A DNA stretch of 64,000 nt from an uncultured Verrucomicrobiae bacterium (GTDB lineage Bacteria > Verrucomicrobiota > Verrucomicrobiia > Limisphaerales > AAA164-E04). The stretch spans positions 3,178,876 to 3,242,875 of the forward strand of contig OX638380.1 in NCBI GenBank assembly GCA_951813855.1. Reading direction: 5' to 3'. The position numbers were made by a program, and so were the translations under genes. Shown here piece after piece: positions 27,244-36,644 of the stretch. The stretch's first letter is position 1, and the number at the start of each line of letters is the position of its first letter. The notes beneath the pieces are model-generated. The model saw only the letters and a list, made by a program, of their open reading frames with translations, had not been told where the DNA came from and ran no database searches.

Positions 27244-27639
27244 TCAGGAATTGAGCACTTTCAAGGTTTTTCGGGTGTTGGAAGTGCGCAAGATCAGCAA
27301 GCTTTTTTTGAAGGCGGGATTGGCGGAAGTATAGGCGTAGTCGATATTGATTTTGGCTCTGGCCAATTTTTCCGCGATGAGTCCCAGAGTTCCCGGGTCG
27401 GTTTTTTGCTCGATCATCACCACTTCCGTGTCGACTACCAAGGCGTTGTGTTCTTCCAGAACCCGTTTGGTGCGCTGCCAGTCGTCGGTCACGATGCGCA
27501 CGACGCAGTGATCGACCGTATCGCCGATCGAGAGGGCGTAGAGCCGGATCTCAGAGTCGTTCAAGATCCGGCACATGCGAGCCAACGCCCCGGGTTGGTT
27601 GCTGAGGAGCAGAGCGAGCTGTCGCGTAATCTGGTTCAT
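27244..27639 (-). CDS. Tandem ACT-domain amino-acid-binding protein
   Basis: 131 residues made of two ACT domains: residues 5-65 (ITRQLALLLSNQPGALARMC, LNDSEIRLYALSIGD) and 72-131 (TEVVMIEQKTDPGTLGLIAE, KINIDYAYTSANPAFKKSLL). This is the layout of small regulatory ACT proteins and is close to the ACT part of acetolactate synthase small subunits, but it lacks the IlvN C-terminal domain. It sits 12 bp behind gltB on the same strand, so it is very likely in the gltB operon and may sense glutamine/glutamate or branched-chain amino acids. The ilvB gene lies 3.3 kb further along the same strand. The binding ligand cannot be told from sequence. Confidence 0.85.
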   Translation of the reverse strand: MNQITRQLALLLSNQPGALARMCRILNDSEIRLYALSIGDTVDHCVVRIVTDDWQRTKRVLEEHNALVVDTEVVMIEQKTDPGTLGLIAEKLARAKINIDYAYTSANPAFKKSLLILRTSNTRKTLKVLNS

Positions 27640-27651
27640 CGCCCAATCCGG

Positions 27652-30600
27652 TTAAAAGGCGCCTTTGGGCGGGGGCTCAGGCTTGTCGCGGGACAGTTCG
27701 TGCACCGGCTTGGAAGCGGGTTGGGCGGTGGGAGGCGCCGGCACGACCCGCCAAAACCGGCTCATCGCCTGTTCCCAATCCTGGAGAATGTCGTTCGCCC
27801 TCGGCGATTCGGTCGCTTCCAGGTGCGCGAAGATCAGGCTCTGCAACCGTTTGATTTCCTCGTTGTCGTCCAGCCGCTCCAGCCGGACCATGTCCCGGTT
27901 GTAACGATTGGGAAAATCGTTGGGCTCGTCGTAGACGTAGGCGATGCCCCCGCTCATGCCGGCGCCGAAATTCCGTCCCGTGTGGCCCAGTACGATCACC
28001 GTGCCTCCGGTCATGTATTCGCAGCCGTGGTCGCCGACTCCCTCGACGACGGCCGTGCCTCCGGAATTGCGGACGCAGAATCGTTCTCCCGCCCGGCCGG
28101 CGACGAACAGCCGTCCCCCGGTAGCTCCGTACATCACCGTGTTGCCCATGATGATGTTTTCCGACCAGGAATAGCCGCAATGCTCGATCGGCCGCACGAT
28201 CACTTCGCCGCCGTTCATCCCTTTGGCCACGTAATCGTTGGCCTCGCCGTACAGTTTAATGCGGATGCCGGCGGAGAGAAAGGTCGCTAGGCCTTGGCCG
28301 GCGCAGCCGTGCAGCGTCAGATCGATTTCTCCGGGCGGCAATCCCTTGTCGCCGTGCCGAAAGGCGATATGGCCGGAGATCTTCGTGCCGATGTTGCGGC
28401 GGATATTGGAAACCCGGTAGGTCAGCTTGACCGGGCCCTTGCCGTTGAGCGCTTTCTTGGCGTCCAGAATGATCCGGTCGTCCAGGCTGACGTCGCCGAA
28501 ACGTTCGTTGCGTTCGCGAGTGTGGATCCGAGGGGCGACCCCGGATGGGTCTACTTGGTGGAGCAACTTGCCCAAAGTCAGGGTTCCGATCTTGTTTCGG
28601 ATCGCTTCGGGGAACCGGTCCAGACTCTTGGTGGTCAGCAGTTCGGTGCGCCCGACCATGTCGCTGAAGTGACGGATGCCGAGCGAGGCCATGATCTCGC
28701 GCACTTCCTCCGCGACTTGATTGAAGAATGCGACCACGTTCTCCGGCTTGCCCCGGAATTTGCGGCGCAACTCGTCCTTTTGAGTGGCGACGCCTACGGG
28801 GCAGGTATTCAAGTGGCAAACCCGGAACATGGCGCAGCCGGCGGCGATCAGGGCGGCGGTCCCGAAATTGAACTCCTCCGCGCCGAGAATGGCGGCCATC
28901 ACGATATCCCGTCCGGTCTTGATGCCTCCGTCGGTGCGCAGGACGACTCGCGAGCGCAGATCGTTGAGCATCAGGGTTTGTTGCGCTTCGGCGATGCCGA
29001 ATTCGAACGGCACTCCGGTGTGCTTGATGGAACTTTGAGGCGAGGCGCCGGTGCCGCCGTCGTGGCCGCTGATGAGGATGACGTCGGCGTAAGCCTTGGC
29101 CACCCCGGCGGCGACCGTTCCCACCCCCGCGCAGGCCACGAGTTTGACGCAGACTTTGGCGCGGGGATTAACCTGCTTGAGATCGTAGATCAGTTGGGCC
29201 AAGTCCTCGATGCTGTAAATGTCGTGATGGGGCGGGGGAGATATCAACGGCACTCCCGGCGTCGAATGGCGCAGCTTGGCGATCATGGCCGAGACCTTGT
29301 GACCGGGCAACTGGCCGCCTTCTCCCGGTTTGGCTCCCTGGGCGATCTTGATTTCGATCTCCCGGGCGCTGGCCAAGTATTCCGGCGTGACTCCGAACCG
29401 TCCCGAGGCCACCTGTTTGATCGCCGAATTGGGATCGTCGCCGTTCTCTCGAAGATTATATCGTTCGGGATCTTCCCCGCCTTCGCCGGAATTGGATTTG
29501 CCGCCGATTTGATTCATGGCGATCGCCAGACATTCGTGCGCTTCGGGCGAAAGGGCGCCCAGGCTCATTCCGGCCGTGGTGAAACGCACCCGGATATTCT
29601 CGATCGGTTCCACTTCCTCGAGCGCCACCTGCGTCGTCGAGCGGAATTCCAGCAGATCGCGGACGGAAACCGGATCCCGGCCGTCGGCGGTCTTCATATA
29701 GTTGTCGTAGCTGTCCCGTTGGCCGCCCGAGCGCAGAAATTTGTGAAGGCTCTGCACGACTTTCTTGTTGAAGGCATGGAATTCGCCGCGGCCGCCCGGG
29801 AGCACCTTGTAATTGCCGCCGTCCTCCAGCGAGGCCGCTTCCGGATCGCCGTAGGCTTGTTGGTGGCGCCGGACGGCGTCTCGGGCGATCTCTTCCAGAG
29901 CGATGCCGCCGATTTGCGATCGGGTGCCGAAGAAAAATCGATCGATGGCTTTCTGGGAAAGGCCGATAGCTTCGAAGATTTGCGCTCCCCGATAGCTGCT
30001 CATGGAAGAGATGCCCATTTTGGCCATGATTTTCAATATGCCGTTTTCGATGGCGATTCGATAATTGGCCAGCGCCTGATCCAGGGTCAGATCGTCCAAT
30101 TCGCCGTCTTCTACCCAATGTCTGACGGTGTCGATGGCGACATAGGGATTGACGGCCGAGGCTCCGAAACCGATCAGGCAAGCGAATTGGTGCACGTCCC
30201 GGGCTTCGCCGGTTTCGCAAATGATGGATGCCCGCAAGCGCTTGCCTTCCCGGATCAGGTGATGATGGATAGCGCCTACCGCCAGGAGCATCGGGATGGG
30301 GGCGTGACAAGCGTCGTGATCGTCGATCCGGTCGCTGAGTATCAGGATAATCTTTCCTTGGTCTACCGCCTGAGAGGCTTGGGAACAGATGCGATCCAAG
30401 GCCGGCTCGAGTTGTCCGACACCGTCCTTGATCTCGAACCGGCAGGAGATGTTTTCGGAACCGAAACCAGAAGTTTCGGCGTGACGCAACGCGGTTAATT
30501 CGAAATCCAGAAGGAAAGGGCTGTGGATGCGCAACAGTTTCGCGTGATGTTCCGATTCTTCCAGCCAGGAGCGCCGGTGGCCGTCGCTGGTGGCCAAGGT

Positions 30601-32214
30601 CATGACGATGCGTTCCCGGATGCTGTCGATCGCCGGATTGGTCACTTGGGCGAACAGTTGCTTGAAGTAGGTGTACAGCAGTTTGGGGCGTCGGGAAAGG
30701 ACGGCCAACGGAGTATCGTCGCCCATCGAACCGATGGCCTCGGCGCCGTTCACGATCATGGGCTTGAAGATGACGCTCATCTCTTCGGTGTCCCAGCCAA
30801 AGAGGATTTGCTGGACGGTCAGGTCTAATACGTTGACGTCGTCGGAAGTCGGCGTCAACGGATGGGCTTGCTCTTTCAGCATGAAGAGATTGTCGGCGCA
30901 CCAGCGTCCGTAGGGTTGCTGCGTCGAGATCATTTCTTTGATTTGGCCGTTCTCGAGCAGCCGTCCTTCCTGAGTGTCCACGGCGACGATATAACCGGGA
31001 CCCAGCCGTCCCTTGAGGATCGCTTTGCTTTCGTCCAGCCGCACCAGCCCGGTTTCGCTGCCCATGACGATCAAACCGTCTTCGTAAACCGTATAGCGAG
31101 CCGGGCGCAATCCGTTGCGGTCCAAGGTGGCCCCGACGTAGCGCCCGTCGTTGAACACGACCGCGGCCGGCCCGTCCCAAGGTTCGTTCAAGCAGGAATG
31201 ATACAGGTAGAAATCCCGCAGGGCCGGATCCATATGTTCCATTTTCTCCCAGGCCTCGGGCATGAGCATCATCGCGCTGTGCAACACGCTTCGCCCGCTC
31301 AAACGAAGAATCTCCAAGGCGTTGTCCAGCGCGGCCGAGTCGGAACTTTCCGGTTGGATGATCTGTCGCAACACTTCGATGTTTTCGCCCCAGACCTCGG
31401 AGGTGATTTCCTGTTCTCGGGCTCGCGTCCAGTTCTTATTGCCCAGCAGGGTGTTGATTTCGCCGTTGTGGGCCATCATGCGGTAGGGGTGCGCCAAGCG
31501 CCAGGTGGGGAACGTGTTGGTGGAATAACGCTGATGGAACACGACCGAAGCGGTGATAAAGAGCGGGCTGGTCAGGTCGGGGAAGAATTTAGCCAATTGG
31601 GGGGCGTTGAACAGTCCCTTGTAGACGATCGTCTGCGAGGAGCAGGAAGTGATGTAGAAGTCATCGATTTCCGCTTTGCGGGCTTCGATGCCGGCCGATT
31701 TCCGCACTAAAAAGAGTCGTCGTTCGAATTCTTCGTCGTCCCATTCCTTGTCCCGAGCCATGAGCAACTGCTTCATTTCGGGCATGGTTTTCAGCGCCTT
31801 GTCGCCCAGGCACAGGGGATTGGTCGGGACCGAACGCCATCCCAGAATATGCACGCCGAAACGGCGACAGCACTGTTCCATGATTTGTTGCCCGATACTG
31901 ATTTGATAGCCGTTGTCGCGGGGGAGAAAGACGAAGGCGATTCCCAGATCGCGGTCCTGGGCCAAGGGATTGCCCAAGCGTTCGGCCTCGATGCGGAAAA
32001 ACGGGTGCGGGATTTGAAGCAGAACTCCGGCGCCGTCGCCGGTTTTGGCGTCGGCGTCCAAGGCTCCCCGGTGAGCCAGGCTGCACAGCGCCTGCAATCC
32101 GTATTCCAGTACGCGGTGGCTTTTTTCGCCGCTGCTTTGGGCTACGAAACCCACGCCGCAAGCGTCGTGTTCAAACCTGGGAGAATACAGCGATCCGGTT
32201 ATTTTCGGGTCCAT
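27652..32214 (-). CDS. gltB: Glutamate synthase large subunit
   Basis: 1520 residues from an ATG at 32214 (MDPKITGSLYSPRFEHDACG); a further 12 codons upstream are open but not family-like. Cys19 of the precursor, in ACGVGF, becomes the N-terminal nucleophile of the glutaminase domain after cleavage of an 18-residue propeptide. The central and FMN domains contain SGHDGGTGASPQSSIKHTG and the 3Fe-4S cluster motif CAMFRVCHLNTCPVGVATQ. The C-terminal GXGXG beta-helix has GGRLFVAGRAGERFCVRNSG and GGTVIVLGHTG. It makes two glutamates from glutamine and 2-oxoglutarate. The length is that of bacterial ferredoxin- or NADPH-GOGAT alpha chains. No gltD follows; the next gene is the ACT protein. Confidence 0.97.
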   Translation of the reverse strand: MDPKITGSLYSPRFEHDACGVGFVAQSSGEKSHRVLEYGLQALCSLAHRGALDADAKTGDGAGVLLQIPHPFFRIEAERLGNPLAQDRDLGIAFVFLPRDNGYQISIGQQIMEQCCRRFGVHILGWRSVPTNPLCLGDKALKTMPEMKQLLMARDKEWDDEEFERRLFLVRKSAGIEARKAEIDDFYITSCSSQTIVYKGLFNAPQLAKFFPDLTSPLFITASVVFHQRYSTNTFPTWRLAHPYRMMAHNGEINTLLGNKNWTRAREQEITSEVWGENIEVLRQIIQPESSDSAALDNALEILRLSGRSVLHSAMMLMPEAWEKMEHMDPALRDFYLYHSCLNEPWDGPAAVVFNDGRYVGATLDRNGLRPARYTVYEDGLIVMGSETGLVRLDESKAILKGRLGPGYIVAVDTQEGRLLENGQIKEMISTQQPYGRWCADNLFMLKEQAHPLTPTSDDVNVLDLTVQQILFGWDTEEMSVIFKPMIVNGAEAIGSMGDDTPLAVLSRRPKLLYTYFKQLFAQVTNPAIDSIRERIVMTLATSDGHRRSWLEESEHHAKLLRIHSPFLLDFELTALRHAETSGFGSENISCRFEIKDGVGQLEPALDRICSQASQAVDQGKIILILSDRIDDHDACHAPIPMLLAVGAIHHHLIREGKRLRASIICETGEARDVHQFACLIGFGASAVNPYVAIDTVRHWVEDGELDDLTLDQALANYRIAIENGILKIMAKMGISSMSSYRGAQIFEAIGLSQKAIDRFFFGTRSQIGGIALEEIARDAVRRHQQAYGDPEAASLEDGGNYKVLPGGRGEFHAFNKKVVQSLHKFLRSGGQRDSYDNYMKTADGRDPVSVRDLLEFRSTTQVALEEVEPIENIRVRFTTAGMSLGALSPEAHECLAIAMNQIGGKSNSGEGGEDPERYNLRENGDDPNSAIKQVASGRFGVTPEYLASAREIEIKIAQGAKPGEGGQLPGHKVSAMIAKLRHSTPGVPLISPPPHHDIYSIEDLAQLIYDLKQVNPRAKVCVKLVACAGVGTVAAGVAKAYADVILISGHDGGTGASPQSSIKHTGVPFEFGIAEAQQTLMLNDLRSRVVLRTDGGIKTGRDIVMAAILGAEEFNFGTAALIAAGCAMFRVCHLNTCPVGVATQKDELRRKFRGKPENVVAFFNQVAEEVREIMASLGIRHFSDMVGRTELLTTKSLDRFPEAIRNKIGTLTLGKLLHQVDPSGVAPRIHTRERNERFGDVSLDDRIILDAKKALNGKGPVKLTYRVSNIRRNIGTKISGHIAFRHGDKGLPPGEIDLTLHGCAGQGLATFLSAGIRIKLYGEANDYVAKGMNGGEVIVRPIEHCGYSWSENIIMGNTVMYGATGGRLFVAGRAGERFCVRNSGGTAVVEGVGDHGCEYMTGGTVIVLGHTGRNFGAGMSGGIAYVYDEPNDFPNRYNRDMVRLERLDDNEEIKRLQSLIFAHLEATESPRANDILQDWEQAMSRFWRVVPAPPTAQPASKPVHELSRDKPEPPPKGAF

Positions 32215-33953
32215 AGGATACGTTTCGGCGGCAAATACCTGATGAGGCAAGTCGGCAGTTTAATTAGTGTCGACCACGATTCACTGGCTACTTCGGATTC
32301 TGTCGCTTGGGCGGTAATCGGCGTATGGCTGTCGGGTCTGGGTCGTCGAGTCAGGCGGCCGTTCCCGGTCACCGGGCGTTTGGCAAACTCGTCGGGTAGA
32401 CGGCTGCACGATTCGCCTTGCGCCGGAGAACCGTCAGGCGGTCGAAATCTCGGATTTCGATTTCGACCTGATGCTATCAGGGACAATTCGCATGACGATC
32501 TGGGTGCCAGTGTGCGGGATCGTTCGGTAGATTGCAAGTCAGGACTTTCTCGCCCCAGAACCTAGCGTAAAAGTCTTCGGCGCCGAGAATTCGGCCGCGC
32601 CGGAAACGGAATCGCGCATTTTCGTTCTCGGGTCGAATTCGTGGGATCATCGTCTGTAGCCAGTGACGGCCAGAGGTGTTTTGCGGGACCGATCGGTGGG
32701 GTTGAAAGATTCGTCGGAGCGTCAGTGGCCGGCGAGTTGTTGTGGGGTGACGGACTGGGTCGGTTGGCCGGGCTTTCGGGATTCATCTCCGGTTTTCTGT
32801 GCGATCGGGCAACAAGCCCCGGATCCTTCGATCGCCGTTCCGAGAGTAATAATCAAGCGTTCCGGGGGGCATGGAATCAGGGCCGTCGGACGTTCCGAAA
32901 AACGATGGCGGACGCTTCGAAACGGGAAACGATCTGGGTGCGAGAATCGAGATGTCGGTGAGCGTCGCCGAAGACCGGTAACCTCGGGGCGTCTGGGATC
33001 GATGTTTTTTCGTTGGCCCGAATAGGGGAGTGCATCAATCGGCAGGGACCGCGGAACAAGGCGGGATTTCGAAAGAAACGATCCAGGAAAAAGCAACAAC
33101 GGCTCTGGGCTACCGTACGATCCCACGGGTGATTCCTAAAGCGCCCTTGCCGATCAGGTCGGGCGGCGAGCGAGTTAAAAACAAGACGGGAAGGGCCGTC
33201 GTCGCCTCGCGTAACGGGGGTGAGATCATGATGAGCCGCGTTGCCGGTTGCCCCGAGTCGGCAACCACGCCGTGTCGAGGGTGTCAGTTTGCTATTCGAC
33301 GTACGCGAATGAGGGGAAGCGATTTTGGGGGAATGTTTGGTTGGGTTGACCGTTTTTGCGTTGGTGGTGCCTTTCCGGGGCGATTCGCGATGACTTTCGC
33401 TACGGCGGCTGTTCGATCCCAGGAAAGTGTTCGGTCTTTCGCCCGGTTCGGGGAGTCTTGATGCGACGGTGTCCGTTTCGGCCGGGGTGGGTAAGGATAA
33501 TCGCATTAGCGATTCTAACGGTCGGTTTCGCAGCGATCGATTGGAAGAATCGTCTTTCGGACCGAGGTGATATCCTGAAAGCCGGGTAGCCATCGGAGTC
33601 CGAGACAATCCATTGAGTTTCGCGCTGTTCTTCCGGCTAGCAGTGAGCCTGGGGTCATCACCTTTAGGGGATAAATGCGCGTTTTAGGGGAGCGCAAACG
33701 GCTGCTTGCTCGTCGGTTGGACGCTATAGTTAAACTCCGATCGGACAATTTCGGACACGTGATCGATGGAAACTATGGGGTTGTGGCGACCTTCTCCGTT
33801 ACGGTCGCCGTCCGCACCCAGAGATCGGGGCAATCGGATTCGGGGGACGGCATGACACCCGAATCCATTCTTATTGACTTAGAATTTGTTAATCGAACGA
33901 TCGGTGCCGCCTCGATTTCGAGCTCGGTTCCCGCTCCGATACAATCCGTCATT
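32215..33953. other. Long gene-poor region
   Basis: 1.74 kb upstream of gltB with no gene I can support. Frames of 60-240 codons occur on both strands, but they are Arg/Ser/Gly-rich, overlap each other in all frames, and show no domain or good ribosome site (for example 32877-33608 minus and 33030-33461 plus). The gltB promoter should lie at its left end. The texture suggests decayed DNA; a nuclease pseudogene begins at its right end. Confidence 0.5.
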
Positions 33954-34725
33954 TCAAGACTCCCCGGAAGTTTTGGACTTGCGACCGCCTCCGTTGAAGG
34001 CTTTGGGCCTGAAATCGTGAGAATTGGTAATCGCGGAGACTTTATTCTTCCCGCTAATCGCCTTGATGGCAAACAATCCCTTTTTTCCGCAAATTTGTCG
34101 GCTTCGTCGTTCGACTTGAGATAAGCTACCGCTCCGTAAACGGTAAAGTCTTCGTAAATTTCGCAATGGTTTTTGAAGTTAGGTATTTTTTTAGAAAGGC
34201 AGACACTTCGGCTCTCGTCAGGGTCGATTTGTCTTCGACAACGATGATTTTCTTGGTGCCGACAGCGACCAAGTCGTATTCCGCTCGAGTGGTCTTGGAT
34301 TTAGCGCAAAAAATTGTGCGAGGGTTAATTTCATACACCTCTGTGCCTCTTTCTTTCAAGATATCGCACAAACCTCTTCTTACCAGATCTTCCAGGAACC
34401 GCCTCCATTTATTGTTTAAGTCTCCGTGGACTTTGTCGAATCCCTCTATTTGTCGCCTGACGCTCTCGAGAACCTGCTTGCTGCTCTTTTTGAGCTCGGC
34501 GAAACCCTTGGCTTGCTCCTTGCTCTGCCTCGTGAGGAATTCACCGTTCTGCTTGATGCACTGGCTGACTTTGTTGGTATTAACGGTTATCTGGTCGAGT
34601 CGTTTATCGATTTTCTGATCAGCAAGTTTGGATTCTCTTCGGTTTTCTGTTTGAATTTTCTCAAAACCCGTTGGTTTTCTTCGAATTTCTGCTGATTCTT
34701 TCCAATTGTCTTGAAGCTGCGCCAA
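33954..34725 (-). pseudogene. Coiled-coil PD-(D/E)XK nuclease gene broken by two frameshifts
   Basis: The first frame (34725-34126, 199 codons) gives a coiled coil (residues ~15-85) and then a nuclease-like core: LVRRGLCDILKERGTEVYEI and EYDLVAVG...IIVVEDKSTL, i.e. the D...E-x-K set of the DUF3782-type PD-(D/E)XK family. It ends abruptly in the strand after the core. Reading on in the next frame from about 34160 gives EIYEDFTVYGAVAYLKSNDE, and after a second shift near 34080, KKGLFAIKAISGKNKVSAIT and DFRPKAF, the normal family C-terminus. Both shifts fall in A-runs (AAAAA and AAAAAA). Either the gene is decaying or the read has homopolymer indels. The start is a TTG; a GTG with a GGAGG site lies just upstream but in another frame, so a third shift at the 5' end is possible. 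Confidence 0.7.
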
Positions 34726-34798
34726 ACTTCTTCACGTACCTCCTCCCGTTATTCTTCATGCCATTCTTGCTTGTGTTCCATTTGGTGGTGTAGGAGTG

Positions 34799-34861
34799 GA
34801 TTCCCGGAGGGCCCCCAACGAAGGGAGCGTAGCGACCGTAGTTGGGGGCCCTCCGGGAATC
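34799..34861. repeat. Perfect inverted repeat, 21-bp arms, 21-base loop
   Basis: Left arm 34799-34819 (GATTCCCGGAGGGCCCCCAAC) is the exact reverse complement of 34841-34861, separated by a 21-base spacer. It would form a very stable hairpin. There is no T-run on either side, so it is not a standard terminator. It lies between a broken nuclease gene and an IS256 fragment, so it may be the end or cut site of a mobile element or a REP-like palindrome. Confidence 0.85.
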
Positions 34862-34983
34862 GAAAGATTTCGAGTGATCGGTCTCCTCCAGGGATTTTCG
34901 GCAGATTGGGATCATCGCCCAACCAGGGAAGAAATATTGGAGCTGAACGATCCGAACCAACCGAGACCAGATCCCCCGAGTTA

Positions 34984-35157
34984 GAGGGTGATCCGAATCG
35001 GTTCCGGGAAATGATACGCCAACAGGCGCAACTGATCATGGAAGAGGAAGTCGCAGCCTTGATCGGGGCGGCGTTAGGCGAAAATAATCCCGAACGCGCC
35101 ACTTGGCGCAACGGCTATCGAGCTCGAGCTTGGAAGACGCGGGCTGGTGAAGTGGAA
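34984..35157 (+). pseudogene. IS256-family transposase fragment
   Basis: 58 in-frame codons encode EGDPNRFREMIRQQAQLIME then EEVAALIGAALGENNPERAT and WRNGYRARAWKTRAGEVE. This matches the N-terminal region of IS256-type (Mutator) transposases, whose landmark is RNGYR-x-R-x-x-T-R-x-G. The DDE catalytic part is missing; after 35157 the frame continues as unrelated sequence. No terminal repeats or flanking duplications were seen. It is the remnant of an old insertion. Confidence 0.65.
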
Positions 35158-35883
35158 ACTAATCGAACGATCGACGCCGCGTCGATATCGCATTTCGGTT
35201 TCATTTTCTGGACTTTGCCTGATTCGAACGCTCGCAGGCTTTATCCTCTTTCGGCCATGGAGACGAGCGGCTTTGGGGAAACTAGCGTCGAGGTTCGGGA
35301 ACTCGACATTCGGCGTCACTGGCCGGGGAGTTTGAACGAGGCAGTCTCGTTTAGTTCGCCTATCGACGGACCGCGATTCGTTAATCCGGATTCGGTTGAA
35401 GGTGCCGTGACCGGCACCAACGCTTCGGCCCCGAGTCAATCCTCCGGACTGGATCGGCAGGAACCGGTCCTCGGTTTGGTTTCGTCGTCGAAGGTACGGC
35501 ATCTGGAGTAAATCTCGGCAACTCGAACCGGATGACCGGACCGTTATTGCCGTCCACCGTGTATGGGCCGACCAGGTTCGAAGGGAAAATCCTCGAGCCT
35601 GTTCCTGGTCAGGACGGCGGCCTGAGGAAACAAGGGGCGGGTGCGTGAACCGCTCTTCTGTCGCCCGCTGGTTAGCGCCGAGCTTCCGGACTAAACCGGA
35701 ACGTTCGGGCCGGTCAAACGACCGACGCCAAGTGCCGTTGCGTTTTCGAAATCGGCGACTCGGACAAAGTTCAGCGGGCCGGTTTCGATCGCGAAGCCAT
35801 AGTTTTCGCACGGGCTATTGTCACCTAACCGTAACATTACCTTGGTTGATTCGTGACATGCCGGTGGAATAATCATCCCGTCG
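35158..35883. other. Intergenic stretch before the TonB operon
   Basis: About 725 bases with no supported gene; open frames on both strands show no domain. The last 40 bases hold a promoter-like pair (listed separately). The first part is the continuation of the degraded IS256 region. Confidence 0.45.
35846..35873 (+). promoter_or_regulatory. Possible promoter of the TonB operon
   Basis: TTGATT (35846-35851), 16-base spacer, AATAAT (35868-35873). The -10 matches five of six consensus bases. Transcription would begin only a few bases ahead of the ATG at 35884, implying a nearly leaderless first gene, so this is tentative. Confidence 0.3.
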
Positions 35884-36642
35884 ATGAATCGCGGCATTGT
35901 AGTAGGATCGTTGATCTGTTGTTTCGTCAATTACGCCTGGAGCGCGGAGAATTCGCTCGGGACGGCACGGTCTTTGGTGGAGCGTTGGATCGAGGTCAGG
36001 ACAGTCATAGCCGAGACGCGGAAAGACTGGACCGTCGAAAAGGAGATTCTCGATCAGACGATCGCCGCGTTCGAACGGGAATCGAATATCCTCAAGCGGC
36101 AATTGAAGGAAGTCGGAACCGGCAGTGGTCAGATCGACCAGGAACTCTCCGAAAATCAGGCGATTCAGGAATCGTTGCGGACGACCGGAGCCGAGCTCAA
36201 GAAACTGGTCGCCCGGCAAGAGGCGAGGATCAAGGAGTTGGCCCCCGGCTTTCCGGCTCCGGTCGCCGAGAATCTCACGGATTTCTTGAATCGTCTGCCG
36301 GAAGATCCGGACCAAACCAAGAAGAGTCTTTCGGAGCGGCTGCTGACGGTTGCGGCCATTCTCATCGAACTGAATAAATTCAACAGTACCGTCACTGTCG
36401 CTTCCGAAATGCGCACCAGGGAAGACGGCACGGAAATTCAGGCGCAAGTTCTTTATCTCGGACTGGGACAAGCCTTCTTTTGCGACCGCACCGGGGAGTT
36501 TTGCGGCTACGGCATCCCTTCGAAGATCGGTTGGAAATGGACGAGCGTTCCCCGCATGGGACCGGCTATCGCCAAGGCCATCGCCGTGTACGAAAATGCC
36601 GAACCGGCCGCTATCGTCCCCCTTCCCGTGACTGTCGAATAA
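35884..36642 (+). CDS. DUF3450 periplasmic coiled-coil protein
   Basis: 252 residues with a signal peptide (MNRGIVVGSLICCFVNYAWS) and a coiled coil over residues ~25-135 (RKDWTVEKEILDQTIAAFE, ESNILKRQLKEV, LKKLVARQEARIKEL). A globular C-terminal half includes LTVAAILIELNKFNSTVTVA and VLYLGLGQAFFCD, both typical of DUF3450. In gamma-proteobacteria DUF3450 proteins precede TtpC-type ExbB genes in TonB2 systems, and here it is followed 2 bases later by just such an ExbB. A periplasmic accessory role in TonB energisation is inferred from that conserved order. Confidence 0.82.
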   Translation: MNRGIVVGSLICCFVNYAWSAENSLGTARSLVERWIEVRTVIAETRKDWTVEKEILDQTIAAFERESNILKRQLKEVGTGSGQIDQELSENQAIQESLRTTGAELKKLVARQEARIKELAPGFPAPVAENLTDFLNRLPEDPDQTKKSLSERLLTVAAILIELNKFNSTVTVASEMRTREDGTEIQAQVLYLGLGQAFFCDRTGEFCGYGIPSKIGWKWTSVPRMGPAIAKAIAVYENAEPAAIVPLPVTVE

Positions 36643-36644
36643 CG

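Noticed and set aside
28294..30498. 734-codon open frame on the plus strand
   Set aside because: It lies entirely antisense to gltB, whose FMN and cluster motifs are clear; the frame has no domain and arises from GC-rich codon use.
33675..34124. 149-codon plus-strand frame
   Set aside because: Opposes the restored nuclease pseudogene; Ser-rich and without similarity.
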